A stretch of DNA of 64,000 bases from Flagellimonas nanhaiensis (GTDB lineage: Bacteria > Bacteroidota > Bacteroidia > Flavobacteriales > Flavobacteriaceae). Shown here piece by piece: positions 54,506-63,735 of the stretch (position 1 is the first letter of the stretch; each line of letters begins with the position of its first letter). A program made the translations under genes and the position numbers. Below the pieces are notes generated by a model that saw only the letters and a program-made list of their open reading frames with translations, was not told where the DNA came from and searched no databases. Location: NCBI RefSeq assembly GCF_003382275.1, contig NZ_QTJX01000002.1, forward strand, positions 62,001 to 126,000, in the 5' to 3' direction.

Positions 54506-57500
54506 TCCAATGTGCCTTCTAAAACTTTTGAAGCCTCTTTTTCCTGTGTATGATTAGTGCCTCCATTTTGACTATATAATCCATCTTCCATCATATGTTC
54601 CTCTTCATTGCGCTCCCTAATGGACCTTTCCACTTCTTCTCTAGTTGCCTTTTCTCCCGTCCATAGCTGTTTAAAGAACACCTTCACATTATTCCCAAAA
54701 GATAAAAAGATAGGCAACATTAAAAGTGTCAACACGGTGGCAAATGCAATCCCGTATGCAATGGAAAGCGCCATGGGTTTCAGGAATTGTGCTTGTCTAC
54801 TTTTTTCCAAAAGTAAGGGTGCCAAACCAGCAATTGTTGTGATCGAAGTCAAGAAAATAGCCCTAAAACGAGATCGTCCTGCTTCATAAATGGCTTCATC
54901 AAACTTAAGTCCTTCCTTGAGGTTGTTGTTGAATTTACCGATGAGGACCAGGCCATCGTTCACCATAATACCTATCAAGGCTATAATTCCCAACAACGAA
55001 AGAATATTGATAGGGAAATTATGAATCCAATGTCCCCATGCAACAGCGGTAAGACTAAAGGGCACCAAAAGCAATAACAACAGGGGTTGGCTAAAGCTCC
55101 TGAAGGTAAATGCAATGGTGATAAAAATCAATATCAAAACTGTAAGCCCCGCATAATTGAGCGAATTCTGGAACTTGTTCCGCTCCCGGTTCTGTCCTTC
55201 ATATGAAGGTGTGATAGATGGATTTTTGGACAAAATATCCGGCATGACTTCATTCCTTATCCACAACATGATATCAATGGCACTGGTAGTTTCCGGATTG
55301 GCCAAATCCGAAGTCAACTGAATTTCCCGTTGACCATCCAAGTGGTTAACGGCCACATCGCCGCGTTCAATGGTATACGTTGCAATTTCCTTTAAAGGAA
55401 CTCGCTCTCCCATGGGGGTTAAAATGCGCATTTCGTCCAAATCCGTAATAGACGAACGATTAGTACGATCGTAACGTACCCACACCTTAATCTCATCTTG
55501 CCCTCGTTGAAAACGTTGTGCCTGGTTTCCAAAAAATCCTGCTCTAACCTGATTCATGACGGTTCTCAAATCCAATCCAAGCAAATAGGCATTTTCTTTG
55601 AGTTCCAATCTAATTTCTTTGATTCCGGCTGGATCGTTGTCGGCTACATCCTTCAATAGGGCATTGTTCAGCATTGCCGCTTTCAATTCCTCTTTTGCCG
55701 CCTTTAATTCCGAAATATTATTTCCCAACAGAGATACTGAAACAGGGTCTCCTCCAAAATTACCTCCAGAACCATAAATCAGGCTTTCAACACCAATTAC
55801 CGGCCCCACCAATTCCCGCAACCTGCCGGTTACCATACTTGCCACAATATCATCTGGACGTTCTTCTCCCGGCAACAAGTTGATGATCAATGTAGCTGTT
55901 GAAGAACCAGGCCCCAAGGTCTTTAGCATGTTTTCATAAAGCACCTTGTCAGTTCCTTTCATGTATTCCTCTGTTAGTTGCTCATTTACAATTTGCGCTT
56001 TCTCCTGGATCATGGTGATAATGGAATCCGTAATCTTCTCATTGGTACCATTTGGCATTTGAAGTTCAACCGCAATACGATCACTGGCTATTCTAGGAAA
56101 AAAAGCTGTTCTAATAATACCGCCCCCTATGGAACCAAACGTCAGAGCCAAGGCCATAAAGAACAATGAGAACGTGAGGAATTTATAATTTAAGGCAAAC
56201 TTTAGTGTCGGACTATACCAATTGTCACGCATGTACGCCATGGCCTGATCACCCAGCTTGTTTATTACTCGGAGTTTTGCAAATATTCTGCCCAAGCTTG
56301 ATGTAGGGTCCTGACTTTTTGGCCTCAAGGCTTTGGAATGCGCCAAGTGGGCCGGAAGTATGATCAAAGCTTCCACCAAGGAAACCACCAAGGTCAATAT
56401 AACAATTACGGAAACTTCACTAAAGAAGTCTCCAATTCGACCATCCAGGAAGAGGAACAGGGAAAAGGCCAAAATGGTGGTAATAATTGCTGAAAGTATT
56501 GGCGGAATTACTTCCATGGTGCCATCTATGGCCGCCCTAATAGGGGTTTTTCCTTTTTCGTAATGCTGATAGATATTCTCTGCAATAACAATCCCATCAT
56601 CTACCAAAATACCGATTACAATAATCATCCCAAACAAGGAAAGCACATTGATCGTTACATTGAACATTGGGGCAAATACAAACATCCCTAAGAAGGCAAT
56701 GGGCAAACCAAATGCAACCCAAAAGGCTAAGCGTGTGTTCAAAAAGAGCGACAAAAACAGTAAAACCAAAATCATCCCGATAACTGCATTCTCGGTAAGC
56801 AAATCGGTACGTTGGGTCAAAGTCTTGGACTGATCGCTGATCACTTCCAATTTGGCATTGCTGTATTTTTTATTGAAATCGGCCACATATTCCTTGACAT
56901 TCTCGGCAGAGCCTATCAAATCTTCCGTATTGGTACTAGTGACGGTCACGTTTACAGACAACTCCCCATTAAGAAAGGATGCATTCGGAGTCTCCGAAAA
57001 GCGGTCGCGGATAACGGCTACATCTTTTAGTCGTACTGTTCTACCTGCTGCGTCGGCACGAACAACAACATTGGAAAGTTCATCACCATAGTATGAGCGG
57101 TTATTTGCACGAATCAGATAATCCTCGGAATTTGTTTTGATATTTCCACCGGTAACCAGAATGTTTGCATTGGTGACTGCCCTTGCCACTTCATCAAAAG
57201 TCAAATCATAGGCCAACAAACTGTTTTCGTTTACGGCGATTTCAATTTCTTCTTCTGGATAACCTGAAATTTCTATTTGCGAAATCCCTTCGATCGCACG
57301 CAAATCATTTTCAATTTGACGTCCAATTTGTTTCAGGGTGGAAAGTGATATGTCTTTCCCGCTTACGGCAAAACTTATTGTTGGTCTAACGGCTTCACGT
57401 TTGGATACGATCAAAGGTTCCATTCCGGTAGGAAATGTAGGCACCCGGTCTACAGCATTTTTGACTTCCAAGAGCATAAAATCTATATCTCTGCCCTTTT

Positions 57501-57789
57501 CTATTTCCACATTGATGGAACCACTATTTTCACGTGAGGTGGAAGTTACCCTCTCTACACCTTGTAGGCCTTTGAGGTTGTCCTCAATCTTTAGTACGAT
57601 ACCTTCTTCAACTTCCTGGGGCGAGGCTCCAGGATACGTTATATTGATCAGTATGTTCTGCGAATCCACCAATGGAAAAAAGGAGGATTTCAAAGAAAGT
57701 GCCCCAACAATTCCAAAGATGAAAAATGCCAGAATAATTACGTTGACCGCAACGTGGTATTTTATGAAATACGATATGACCTTTCTCAC
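54502..57789 (-). CDS. RND efflux transporter (AcrB/HAE1 type)
   Basis: 1095 aa inner-membrane proton-driven pump. It has 12 TM helices and two large periplasmic loops: 'FFPLVDSQNILINITYPGASPQEVEEGIV', 'IGMILVLLFLSLFLNTRLAFWVAFGLPIAFLGMF' and 'GILVDDGIVIAENI', whose Asp-Asp pair relays protons. The second half carries 'IIALIGIMVNDGLVLIGKFN'. A hydrophilic 45-residue C-terminal tail is longer than in classical AcrB. Overlaps adaptor and TolC genes by 4 bp each. Substrate unknown. Confidence 0.95.
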   Translation of the reverse strand: MRKVISYFIKYHVAVNVIILAFFIFGIVGALSLKSSFFPLVDSQNILINITYPGASPQEVEEGIVLKIEDNLKGLQGVERVTSTSRENSGSINVEIEKGRDIDFMLLEVKNAVDRVPTFPTGMEPLIVSKREAVRPTISFAVSGKDISLSTLKQIGRQIENDLRAIEGISQIEISGYPEEEIEIAVNENSLLAYDLTFDEVARAVTNANILVTGGNIKTNSEDYLIRANNRSYYGDELSNVVVRADAAGRTVRLKDVAVIRDRFSETPNASFLNGELSVNVTVTSTNTEDLIGSAENVKEYVADFNKKYSNAKLEVISDQSKTLTQRTDLLTENAVIGMILVLLFLSLFLNTRLAFWVAFGLPIAFLGMFVFAPMFNVTINVLSLFGMIIVIGILVDDGIVIAENIYQHYEKGKTPIRAAIDGTMEVIPPILSAIITTILAFSLFLFLDGRIGDFFSEVSVIVILTLVVSLVEALIILPAHLAHSKALRPKSQDPTSSLGRIFAKLRVINKLGDQAMAYMRDNWYSPTLKFALNYKFLTFSLFFMALALTFGSIGGGIIRTAFFPRIASDRIAVELQMPNGTNEKITDSIITMIQEKAQIVNEQLTEEYMKGTDKVLYENMLKTLGPGSSTATLIINLLPGEERPDDIVASMVTGRLRELVGPVIGVESLIYGSGGNFGGDPVSVSLLGNNISELKAAKEELKAAMLNNALLKDVADNDPAGIKEIRLELKENAYLLGLDLRTVMNQVRAGFFGNQAQRFQRGQDEIKVWVRYDRTNRSSITDLDEMRILTPMGERVPLKEIATYTIERGDVAVNHLDGQREIQLTSDLANPETTSAIDIMLWIRNEVMPDILSKNPSITPSYEGQNRERNKFQNSLNYAGLTVLILIFITIAFTFRSFSQPLLLLLLVPFSLTAVAWGHWIHNFPINILSLLGIIALIGIMVNDGLVLIGKFNNNLKEGLKFDEAIYEAGRSRFRAIFLTSITTIAGLAPLLLEKSRQAQFLKPMALSIAYGIAFATVLTLLMLPIFLSFGNNVKVFFKQLWTGEKATREEVERSIRERNEEEHMMEDGLYSQNGGTNHTQEKEASKVLEGTLE

Positions 57790-58916
57790 GACTTGGTTTT
57801 TTTGGCAGCATCGAACACCCTTACTTCCATTCCGGCATAACCGCCCGATAATGCTTTGGAGACAATAATAGCGTCATCTGGCACATCTTTGAGCACCACG
57901 GTCTTATCTGTATAGTATACTGGCTTGACATCAATTACATCCAAAATAGTGTCACGCACCACAAAGATTTGATTGTTCTCCAACAGCAGTGAGCGGTCCA
58001 CCTCTATAGCATTTGGTTCTTCCTTGGCCTCCAAATTGGCTTCCAGATATTGCCCTTCTTTTAGGTTTTCACCTTCCACTTCAATATAGACCGTAATGGT
58101 CTGGGAGTTTTGGTCTACACGCCCATTAACACGGATAACTTTGCCCGTGAAAGTTTGTGTTTTCTCCAAATTTGAAAGTTCCACTTGTTTTCCCACGGTT
58201 AAATAATCCCCATAGGTTTTACTTACGGAAACTTCCAATTCATAAACACCTGTGTTTATGAATTCCCCCAGCTTCTGACCAACCCGAATTAGGGTTCCCT
58301 CGGTAACCAAGGCCTCCGTTAACACCCCTCTGAAAGGAGCGGATATGTTATATTTTGAAAGTCTTTGTTCTAGATTCTTGACGTTATAGTAACTCGATAT
58401 CACCCCTCTTCCGGAAATGAAGAACTTTTCTTTTTCATTGCTCATTTCTGGCAACGTTGGGGTAGTCTTGTCCAAATCGAAACCATTCAGGTAGTTCTGC
58501 CACTTGGGATATATTTCTGGATAATCCAATCGCAAATCGGGCATTATGGAAGTAAGAAGGTTGTACAGATTACTTTTCGCAGATTGCACACTGGCGTAAT
58601 ATTCGTTGGCATCGATTCGAATCAATGTTTGACCAGAACTGTATTCTTGACCTGTTCGGAACAATTTACTACCTGTTCGAAACACACCTTGAACCTCAGA
58701 AAACAGCTCGACTCTTCTTTTAGCTCTAAGATTGCCATTGGCCGGTACCATAATCGGCACAGTGGAATTCTTAACTGTATCCACAAATACAGTCTTCACT
58801 ACTTTTTGAGAAGGAGGTCTTCTTGTCTTCTTGCTGCCAGAAATCATTTTGGCAAGAAAAATAGAAAGAAAAATAACCACGCTGCCGGCTACGACCGATA
58901 ATATAAGCTTACGCAT
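57786..58916 (-). CDS. RND efflux periplasmic adaptor (MFP)
   Basis: 376 aa, N-terminal TM anchor (residues 5-27), then lipoyl/hairpin ('VELFSEVQGVFRTG', 'ISAPFRGVLTEALVTEGTLIRVGQKLGEFI') and beta-barrel domains. A 'RPPSQK' linker follows the anchor. It bridges the pump and TolC. First gene of the operon, with the start 23 bp downstream of a TAGCTTTG -7 box. Confidence 0.94.
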   Translation of the reverse strand: MRKLILSVVAGSVVIFLSIFLAKMISGSKKTRRPPSQKVVKTVFVDTVKNSTVPIMVPANGNLRAKRRVELFSEVQGVFRTGSKLFRTGQEYSSGQTLIRIDANEYYASVQSAKSNLYNLLTSIMPDLRLDYPEIYPKWQNYLNGFDLDKTTPTLPEMSNEKEKFFISGRGVISSYYNVKNLEQRLSKYNISAPFRGVLTEALVTEGTLIRVGQKLGEFINTGVYELEVSVSKTYGDYLTVGKQVELSNLEKTQTFTGKVIRVNGRVDQNSQTITVYIEVEGENLKEGQYLEANLEAKEEPNAIEVDRSLLLENNQIFVVRDTILDVIDVKPVYYTDKTVVLKDVPDDAIIVSKALSGGYAGMEVRVFDAAKKTKS

Positions 58917-58938
58917 GCACTAGGAAAATTAGTATTTG

Positions 58939-58946
58939 CAAAGCTA
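58939..58946 (-). promoter_or_regulatory. Candidate -7 box of the RND operon
   Basis: Minus-strand TAGCTTTG matches TAnnTTTG, 23 bp before the adaptor start. A TTTC near 58963-58966 is a weak -33 box with a 16-bp spacer. Confidence 0.4.
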
Positions 58947-59010
58947 TTCCCTACATTTTTTGGAAAGGTTAAATATTTCATAAATGTGGAAGGCGTGGGT
59001 TTTTAAAAAC

Positions 59011-59039
59011 AAAAAAAGGGGATACACGCCTGCATCCCC
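59011..59039 (-). terminator. Terminator of the LRR gene
   Basis: On the minus strand GGGGAT (59039-59034) pairs with ATCCCC (59023-59018), loop of 10 nt, followed by seven T (59017-59011). Confidence 0.75.
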
Positions 59040-59066
59040 AAACCAAACAAACTAAAGTATAACTAA

Positions 59067-59960
59067 CTACTCATTTTCGTCAAAATCTTCCTCATCCTCA
59101 AATTTGGTATCCGCCATTCGTGTGCGTTTCAACTGAATAGCATTAAACTTGGGATGTTCTTTTCTTTCATCAGTGTCAAAAACCAAGAACTGATCTGTAT
59201 CCATGGCGTTAAGACCTGTATACGAGTTGAACTTGTTGTTCTGTAGCTGTAAAATCTTAAGGCTGGCCAATTGGCTAAATTCAACAGGAATTTCTCCTCC
59301 CAATTGATTGTTGGCCAAAACCAACTCCTTTAACTGGCCCAAATTCCCTATTTCTTCTGGGATTGAACCCTCCAGATTATTCTCAAATAACCCTAGAGCC
59401 TCTAAATTGGAAAGATTTCCGATGGATTCCGGAATAATTCCCTTTAAATTATTACTGGAAAGGTTGAGCTCCTTTAGGTTCTCCAATACTCCAAATGAAG
59501 GTGGTATTGGGCCGCTCAAAAAGTTATTGAACATTGAAAATATTTCAAGTTCCTTAAGTTGCCCTATTTCTGTTGGAAGCGCACCTTTTATCCGGTTCAT
59601 CTCCAAACGAAGTACCTTCAAATTTTTAAGATTTACGATATCCTTTGGTAAAACCCCAGTTATGCTGTTAAAAGCAAGATTAAGATGGGTCAGGTATTTT
59701 AATTTTCCCAAACTTTCGGGAAGCACACCGTTCAAATTGTTGTGGAACAGATTTATTTCAACCACATGTCCATCCTTCAATTCTATACCCTTCCAAGTGC
59801 CTACGGGAGCCTCAAGGTCCCATGTAGCAGTCCACTCTGGCCCCTTTGTACTATTGTATAGGTCCACCAGCACACTTTTTTCCTTTTGGGATATTTCATC
59901 TGCTGATACCCGCATGGAGGAAAGAGCCAACAATAAGAGTAAAACGACTAATCTATTCAT
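59067..59960 (-). CDS. Secreted leucine-rich-repeat protein
   Basis: 297 aa with a signal peptide (cut near 'RVSA-D'). An N-terminal cap ('VLVDLYNSTKGPEWTATWDLEAPVGTWKGIEL') is followed by about seven LRR units of the plant-type pattern (LxxLxxLxLxxNxLxGxIPxxIGNL), e.g. 'LNLSSNNLKGIIPESIGNL'. The C-terminus is acidic (DEEDFDENE). Such proteins usually bind proteins or glycans outside the cell. It stands alone on the minus strand with its own terminator; partner unknown. The '24-residue GxIP' repeats resemble eukaryotic receptor repeats, but they are widespread in Bacteroidota. Confidence 0.88.
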   Translation of the reverse strand: MNRLVVLLLLLALSSMRVSADEISQKEKSVLVDLYNSTKGPEWTATWDLEAPVGTWKGIELKDGHVVEINLFHNNLNGVLPESLGKLKYLTHLNLAFNSITGVLPKDIVNLKNLKVLRLEMNRIKGALPTEIGQLKELEIFSMFNNFLSGPIPPSFGVLENLKELNLSSNNLKGIIPESIGNLSNLEALGLFENNLEGSIPEEIGNLGQLKELVLANNQLGGEIPVEFSQLASLKILQLQNNKFNSYTGLNAMDTDQFLVFDTDERKEHPKFNAIQLKRTRMADTKFEDEEDFDENE

Positions 59961-60096
59961 TAATTACTTATTTAATTCTAAAGAATTTACTTACAAAGTA
60001 ACTAAAGAACAGGAACAACTACAAAATTGATCGGTGAAGTACCCTAGAAATGTTGTGAAACCAGAAATTATTGTGGTTTGGATTTCTGCTTTTTGG

Positions 60097-62007
60097 CTAA
60101 TTGTAGGATTCCAGCTCGCCTGACAGCTTTTCCCAATCCTCCATCAAGGATTCCAAAAGTTCCTTTTTACCATGGTAATCATCAAAAAAACCGGGTTTTG
60201 CAATTGTGCTGTCATAATCCATCAACAAATCATGATCCGCAATGGCTATGTCTTTTTCCAATTGCGAAATTTTCTTCTCAACGCTGCTCAATTTGTTCTT
60301 TATGGATTTCATCCGTTTTTGAGCGGCATAGTCATTTTCTTTTACCGGTTTTTTCTCCGTAGGTGCCTTGGTTTCTCCTTTTTCTATTTTTCTGAAGTCT
60401 TCCGCTTTGCGCTGATCCAGATAAAAATCGATATCCCCAAGGTATTCTTTAATGGCTCCATCCTTAAATTCATAGACCCTATCCGTAAGGCCTTGAAGAA
60501 AATCACGATCGTGAGACACCAATACCAATGTCCCTTCGAAATTCTGAAGCGCTTTTTTCAACACATTTTTGGACTTGATATCTAAATGGTTGGTAGGCTC
60601 ATCCATTATCAAAACATTGAAGGGCTGTAAAAGCATTTTAGCTAGGGCCAAACGATTTCTCTCTCCTCCTGAAAGTACCTTTACATGCTTCTCCACCTCA
60701 TCTCCACGAAAAAGAAAAGATCCCAAGATGTCTCTTACTTTGCTCCGATTGGTTTCATTGGCAGCATCAATCATGGTATCCAAAATGGTTTTTTCTCCAT
60801 CCAGGTACTCTGCCTGGTTCTGGGCAAAGTAACCAATCTGAACGTTGTGCCCTGTCTTTAAACTCCCGGTATGGTCCAATTCCCCAACCATGATCTTTGC
60901 CAAGGTGGTTTTTCCTTGACCGTTTTGGCCAACAAAAGCTGTTTTACTGCCTCTCTCTACTAAAAGGTTAATGTTTTCCAACACCTGTTTTGGTCCATAA
61001 CTTTTTGAAAGGTCTTCCAGCTCTGCGATCACCTTTCCCGGAGTTACGGACACTGGGAACCTTAGGTTCATAACGCTACCATCTTCTTCATCTACCTCGA
61101 TGCGTTCCATTTTGTCCAATTTTTTGATCAGGGACTGTGCCATGGACGCCTTTGAGGATTTAGCCCTAAATTTCTCAATCAACCTTTCGGTCTGTTGAAT
61201 CTGCTTTTCTTGGTTTTTTTGGGCATTGAGCTGTTGCTCTTTTATTTCCTTTCTAAACTCCAAGAACTTAGTATAGGGCTTGTTATAATCATATATTCTG
61301 CCCAAAGAAATCTCAATGGTTCGATTGGTGACATTATCAAGAAACATTTTATCGTGTGATACGATTACCACAGCCCCAGGATAGTTTTTTAGAAACTGTT
61401 CCAGCCAAATAATAGATTCTATATCCAAATGGTTGGTGGGCTCATCCAAAAGCAGCACATCGTTATTCTGGAGGAGTAACTTTGCCAGTTCAATTCGCAT
61501 CCTCCATCCTCCGGAAAAGGTGTCGGTCAACTTATTGAAGTCCTCGCGTTTAAAACCCAATCCCTGAAGCACCTTTTCAGTATCTCCTTGATAGTTGTAC
61601 CCTCCCAAAATTTCATATCTATGGGTAACATCGTTAAGGTCTACCATTAATTGGTGATAGGCTTCGCTTTCATAATCTGTACGTTCGGCCAAAGCCGTGT
61701 TGATCTCATCAAGTTTGAGTTCCAGCTGCTTGATTTCGGAAAAGGCTTGATAGGACTCTTCCAAAACAGTTCTTCCCTGTTCAAAATCAATATCCTGCTT
61801 CAGAAAACCAATATTGGTATCCTTTTCTGTTGCTATTGTTCCTTCATCCAGTGCCATTTCCTTGGAAAGCAACTTTAGCAGGGTAGATTTTCCAGCGCCA
61901 TTTTTACCAATAAGCCCTACTCGATCTCCCGCATTCAACCGAAAGGAAATCTCTTCGAACAAATATTCGCCTCCAAAGGCAACAGAAAGGTTATGGATAT
62001 TCAACAT
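60097..62007 (-). CDS. ABC-F family ribosome-associated ATPase
   Basis: 636 aa with two ABC ATPase domains in one chain and no TM helices. Walker A GKNGAGKS near 37-44 and GQNGQGKT near 353; signature 'TFSGGWRMRIELA' and 'LSGGERNRLALAKMLL'; Walker B 'LLLDEPTNHLD' and 'LIMDEPTNHLD'. The linker between domains ('FRKEIKEQQLNAQKNQEKQIQQTERLIEKFR') is the P-site-tRNA interaction motif. A coiled-coil C-terminal tail is present, as in Uup. The role is in translation rescue or ribosome assembly. It is divergent from the DUF983 gene. Confidence 0.93.
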   Translation of the reverse strand: MLNIHNLSVAFGGEYLFEEISFRLNAGDRVGLIGKNGAGKSTLLKLLSKEMALDEGTIATEKDTNIGFLKQDIDFEQGRTVLEESYQAFSEIKQLELKLDEINTALAERTDYESEAYHQLMVDLNDVTHRYEILGGYNYQGDTEKVLQGLGFKREDFNKLTDTFSGGWRMRIELAKLLLQNNDVLLLDEPTNHLDIESIIWLEQFLKNYPGAVVIVSHDKMFLDNVTNRTIEISLGRIYDYNKPYTKFLEFRKEIKEQQLNAQKNQEKQIQQTERLIEKFRAKSSKASMAQSLIKKLDKMERIEVDEEDGSVMNLRFPVSVTPGKVIAELEDLSKSYGPKQVLENINLLVERGSKTAFVGQNGQGKTTLAKIMVGELDHTGSLKTGHNVQIGYFAQNQAEYLDGEKTILDTMIDAANETNRSKVRDILGSFLFRGDEVEKHVKVLSGGERNRLALAKMLLQPFNVLIMDEPTNHLDIKSKNVLKKALQNFEGTLVLVSHDRDFLQGLTDRVYEFKDGAIKEYLGDIDFYLDQRKAEDFRKIEKGETKAPTEKKPVKENDYAAQKRMKSIKNKLSSVEKKISQLEKDIAIADHDLLMDYDSTIAKPGFFDDYHGKKELLESLMEDWEKLSGELESYN

Positions 62008-62025
62008 TTTATGTGACCTGAATTA

Positions 62026-62055
62026 CAAAACTAACCTGGCTGAATCGTATTTTTG
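62026..62055. promoter_or_regulatory. Divergent promoters of ABC-F and DUF983 genes
   Basis: Minus-strand TAGTTTTG (62026-62033) and plus-strand TATTTTTG (62048-62055) are exact -7 boxes in opposite orientations. The plus box ends at the G of a possible GTG start (62055), which supports the ATG at 62073 instead. Confidence 0.5.
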
Positions 62056-62072
62056 TGCCAAAATCGCTGCAA

Positions 62073-62465
62073 ATGTTAAAAAAAGGAACCAAACTCTACA
62101 GCATTTTAACAGGAAGTTGTCCTAAATGCCATGAGGAAAGCATGTATGTAAACACCAATCCCTATGCCCTTCCCCAATTGTTTAAAATGCATGAAAGATG
62201 TTCAAACTGTGGTACCAAATACAAGATTGAACCATCCTTTTTCTATGGTTCAATGTACGTGAGCTATGCCGTGGGGATTGCCTTTGCAGTTGCTGCGTTT
62301 GTTATTTCCTTCCTTTTTGTTGGAACATCCTTGGTAAATACCTTTATTGCCATTGTAGCCACCTTGATCGTTTTTATGCCGGTCATTATTAGGTTATCCC
62401 GAAATATTTGGATCAACTTTTTTATTAAATATGATCCTCCCGTAGTAAAAAGTCAGTTGGAGTAG
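62073..62465 (+). CDS. DUF983 membrane protein with zinc ribbon
   Basis: 130 aa from the ATG at 62073 (the GTG at 62055 lies in the -7 box). N-terminal zinc knuckles 'CPKCHEES' and 'CSNCGTKY' are followed by two TM helices (about 60-105), the layout of DUF983. Function unknown. Its end overlaps the end of the convergent FAD oxidoreductase gene by 13 bp. Confidence 0.85.
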   Translation: MLKKGTKLYSILTGSCPKCHEESMYVNTNPYALPQLFKMHERCSNCGTKYKIEPSFFYGSMYVSYAVGIAFAVAAFVISFLFVGTSLVNTFIAIVATLIVFMPVIIRLSRNIWINFFIKYDPPVVKSQLE

Positions 62466-63508
62466 TACTTTTTGGTAAATCTGGATATGTTGATTTCTGG
62501 ATTCAATTCCATGCCCTTCTCTATGGCATTGTATAATTGTGAGGAAACATACGGAGCCAAAAGCACTCCCCTGGAGCCCAATCCGTTTAGTACATAAAGG
62601 TTTTTGTGATCTGGATGTTGACCCACCAAGGGCCTGCGGTCGATTACGGTAGGTCGTATTCCAGCTACATGGTCCACTATTTCAAAATCACATTTAAGAA
62701 AAGTTCTGAGCTTCTCGAGCAATTCTGTTTTTGCTTCCTCGGTAGGAATATTGGTCTTGTCTTTCCATTTATATGTAGCTCCCACCAAATAGAGATCATC
62801 CTCCATCGGAATAGTAAACACTGAAGATTTGATCACGCTATTTTCCTTATAGCTGGGAGCTTTAATGGCAAGTAGCTCGCCCTTGGTTCCATTTAGTGGA
62901 AGGTAATCGAAATAGGGGTTCTTTTTAAGCCCGTAACCTTCGCAAAAAACGATTTGCTTGGCTTGTGTGGTTTTATACGAAATATGGTCTGACAAGGCCT
63001 TAAATTGATTAAAATCAAAGGTTTCTTGCTCCAACACTCCTTTTTTTCTTAAATAATCTTTATAAGCGACAAGAAGGGTTCCTGTGTCCACCCTTCCAGT
63101 GTATTTCACTTTTCCAAAACCAAAAGGTGCCTCAATACCAGGATTTTTGTTTTCCAGAATCTTTGTTGAAAGAAAATGATCAAGTCCAGGCTTATCAGCG
63201 GCCTCAAACCACATGTTCTGCTCCTCAATGGAAGCGAACTTGCGCAGTACGCGAAGCTTATGGTCCAGTTTTACTGCTAGCTTCTCCTCAAGATCGGAGT
63301 AGAATGGGGCTATTTTCTGCATTTGCTCCCCAGCTCTCCAGGCCATGGTGAACCTTTTGAGGATGACAGGATTGTAAAGACCGCCCGCCACTAGGGAAGA
63401 TTGTTGGGAATCATCCGAAACTACCATATAGGATTTACCCTCTTTTTCAAGGGTTTCGCAAAAAGAAATTCCGGCCAAGCCTAGGCCAACTACCAGATAA
63501 TCCAACAT
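62453..63508 (-). CDS. FAD-dependent oxidoreductase (DAO family)
   Basis: 351 aa. N-terminal FAD loop 'VVGLGLAGISFCETLEKEGKSYMVVSD' (GxGxxG), middle 'GALLVAYKDYLRKKG'-like substrate region, and a C-terminal 'GIRPTVIDRRPLVGQHP ... NGLGSRGVLLAPYVSS' that closes the flavin site. This is the D-amino acid oxidase/glycine oxidase (ThiO, MnmC) fold. No methyltransferase domain is fused. Substrate unassigned. Convergent overlap of 13 bp with the DUF983 gene. Confidence 0.88.
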   Translation of the reverse strand: MLDYLVVGLGLAGISFCETLEKEGKSYMVVSDDSQQSSLVAGGLYNPVILKRFTMAWRAGEQMQKIAPFYSDLEEKLAVKLDHKLRVLRKFASIEEQNMWFEAADKPGLDHFLSTKILENKNPGIEAPFGFGKVKYTGRVDTGTLLVAYKDYLRKKGVLEQETFDFNQFKALSDHISYKTTQAKQIVFCEGYGLKKNPYFDYLPLNGTKGELLAIKAPSYKENSVIKSSVFTIPMEDDLYLVGATYKWKDKTNIPTEEAKTELLEKLRTFLKCDFEIVDHVAGIRPTVIDRRPLVGQHPDHKNLYVLNGLGSRGVLLAPYVSSQLYNAIEKGMELNPEINISRFTKKYYSN

Positions 63509-63735
63509 GCAGCTAAGGTAGTGATCTTGGTCGGGATTTTGTCATGAAACCATAATGTTTAAAAGGGTGGTAAGGCAGAGGTTTGGACGCTTGTTCAATT
63601 AAAAACCACATAGTAACACTCCAACCTAGATCTATCCATAATGGCATCTATCAACTCAAATAGGGCATCCATCAACTTGCGCCCAATTATTATCCATTTG
63701 TCCCTTACTATTAGAGTCCACAAAACTTTTTTATC

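Noticed and set aside
62055-62072. GTG start adding six residues to the DUF983 protein.
   Set aside because: The G of that codon is the last base of an exact -7 box, so it would lie upstream of the transcript start.
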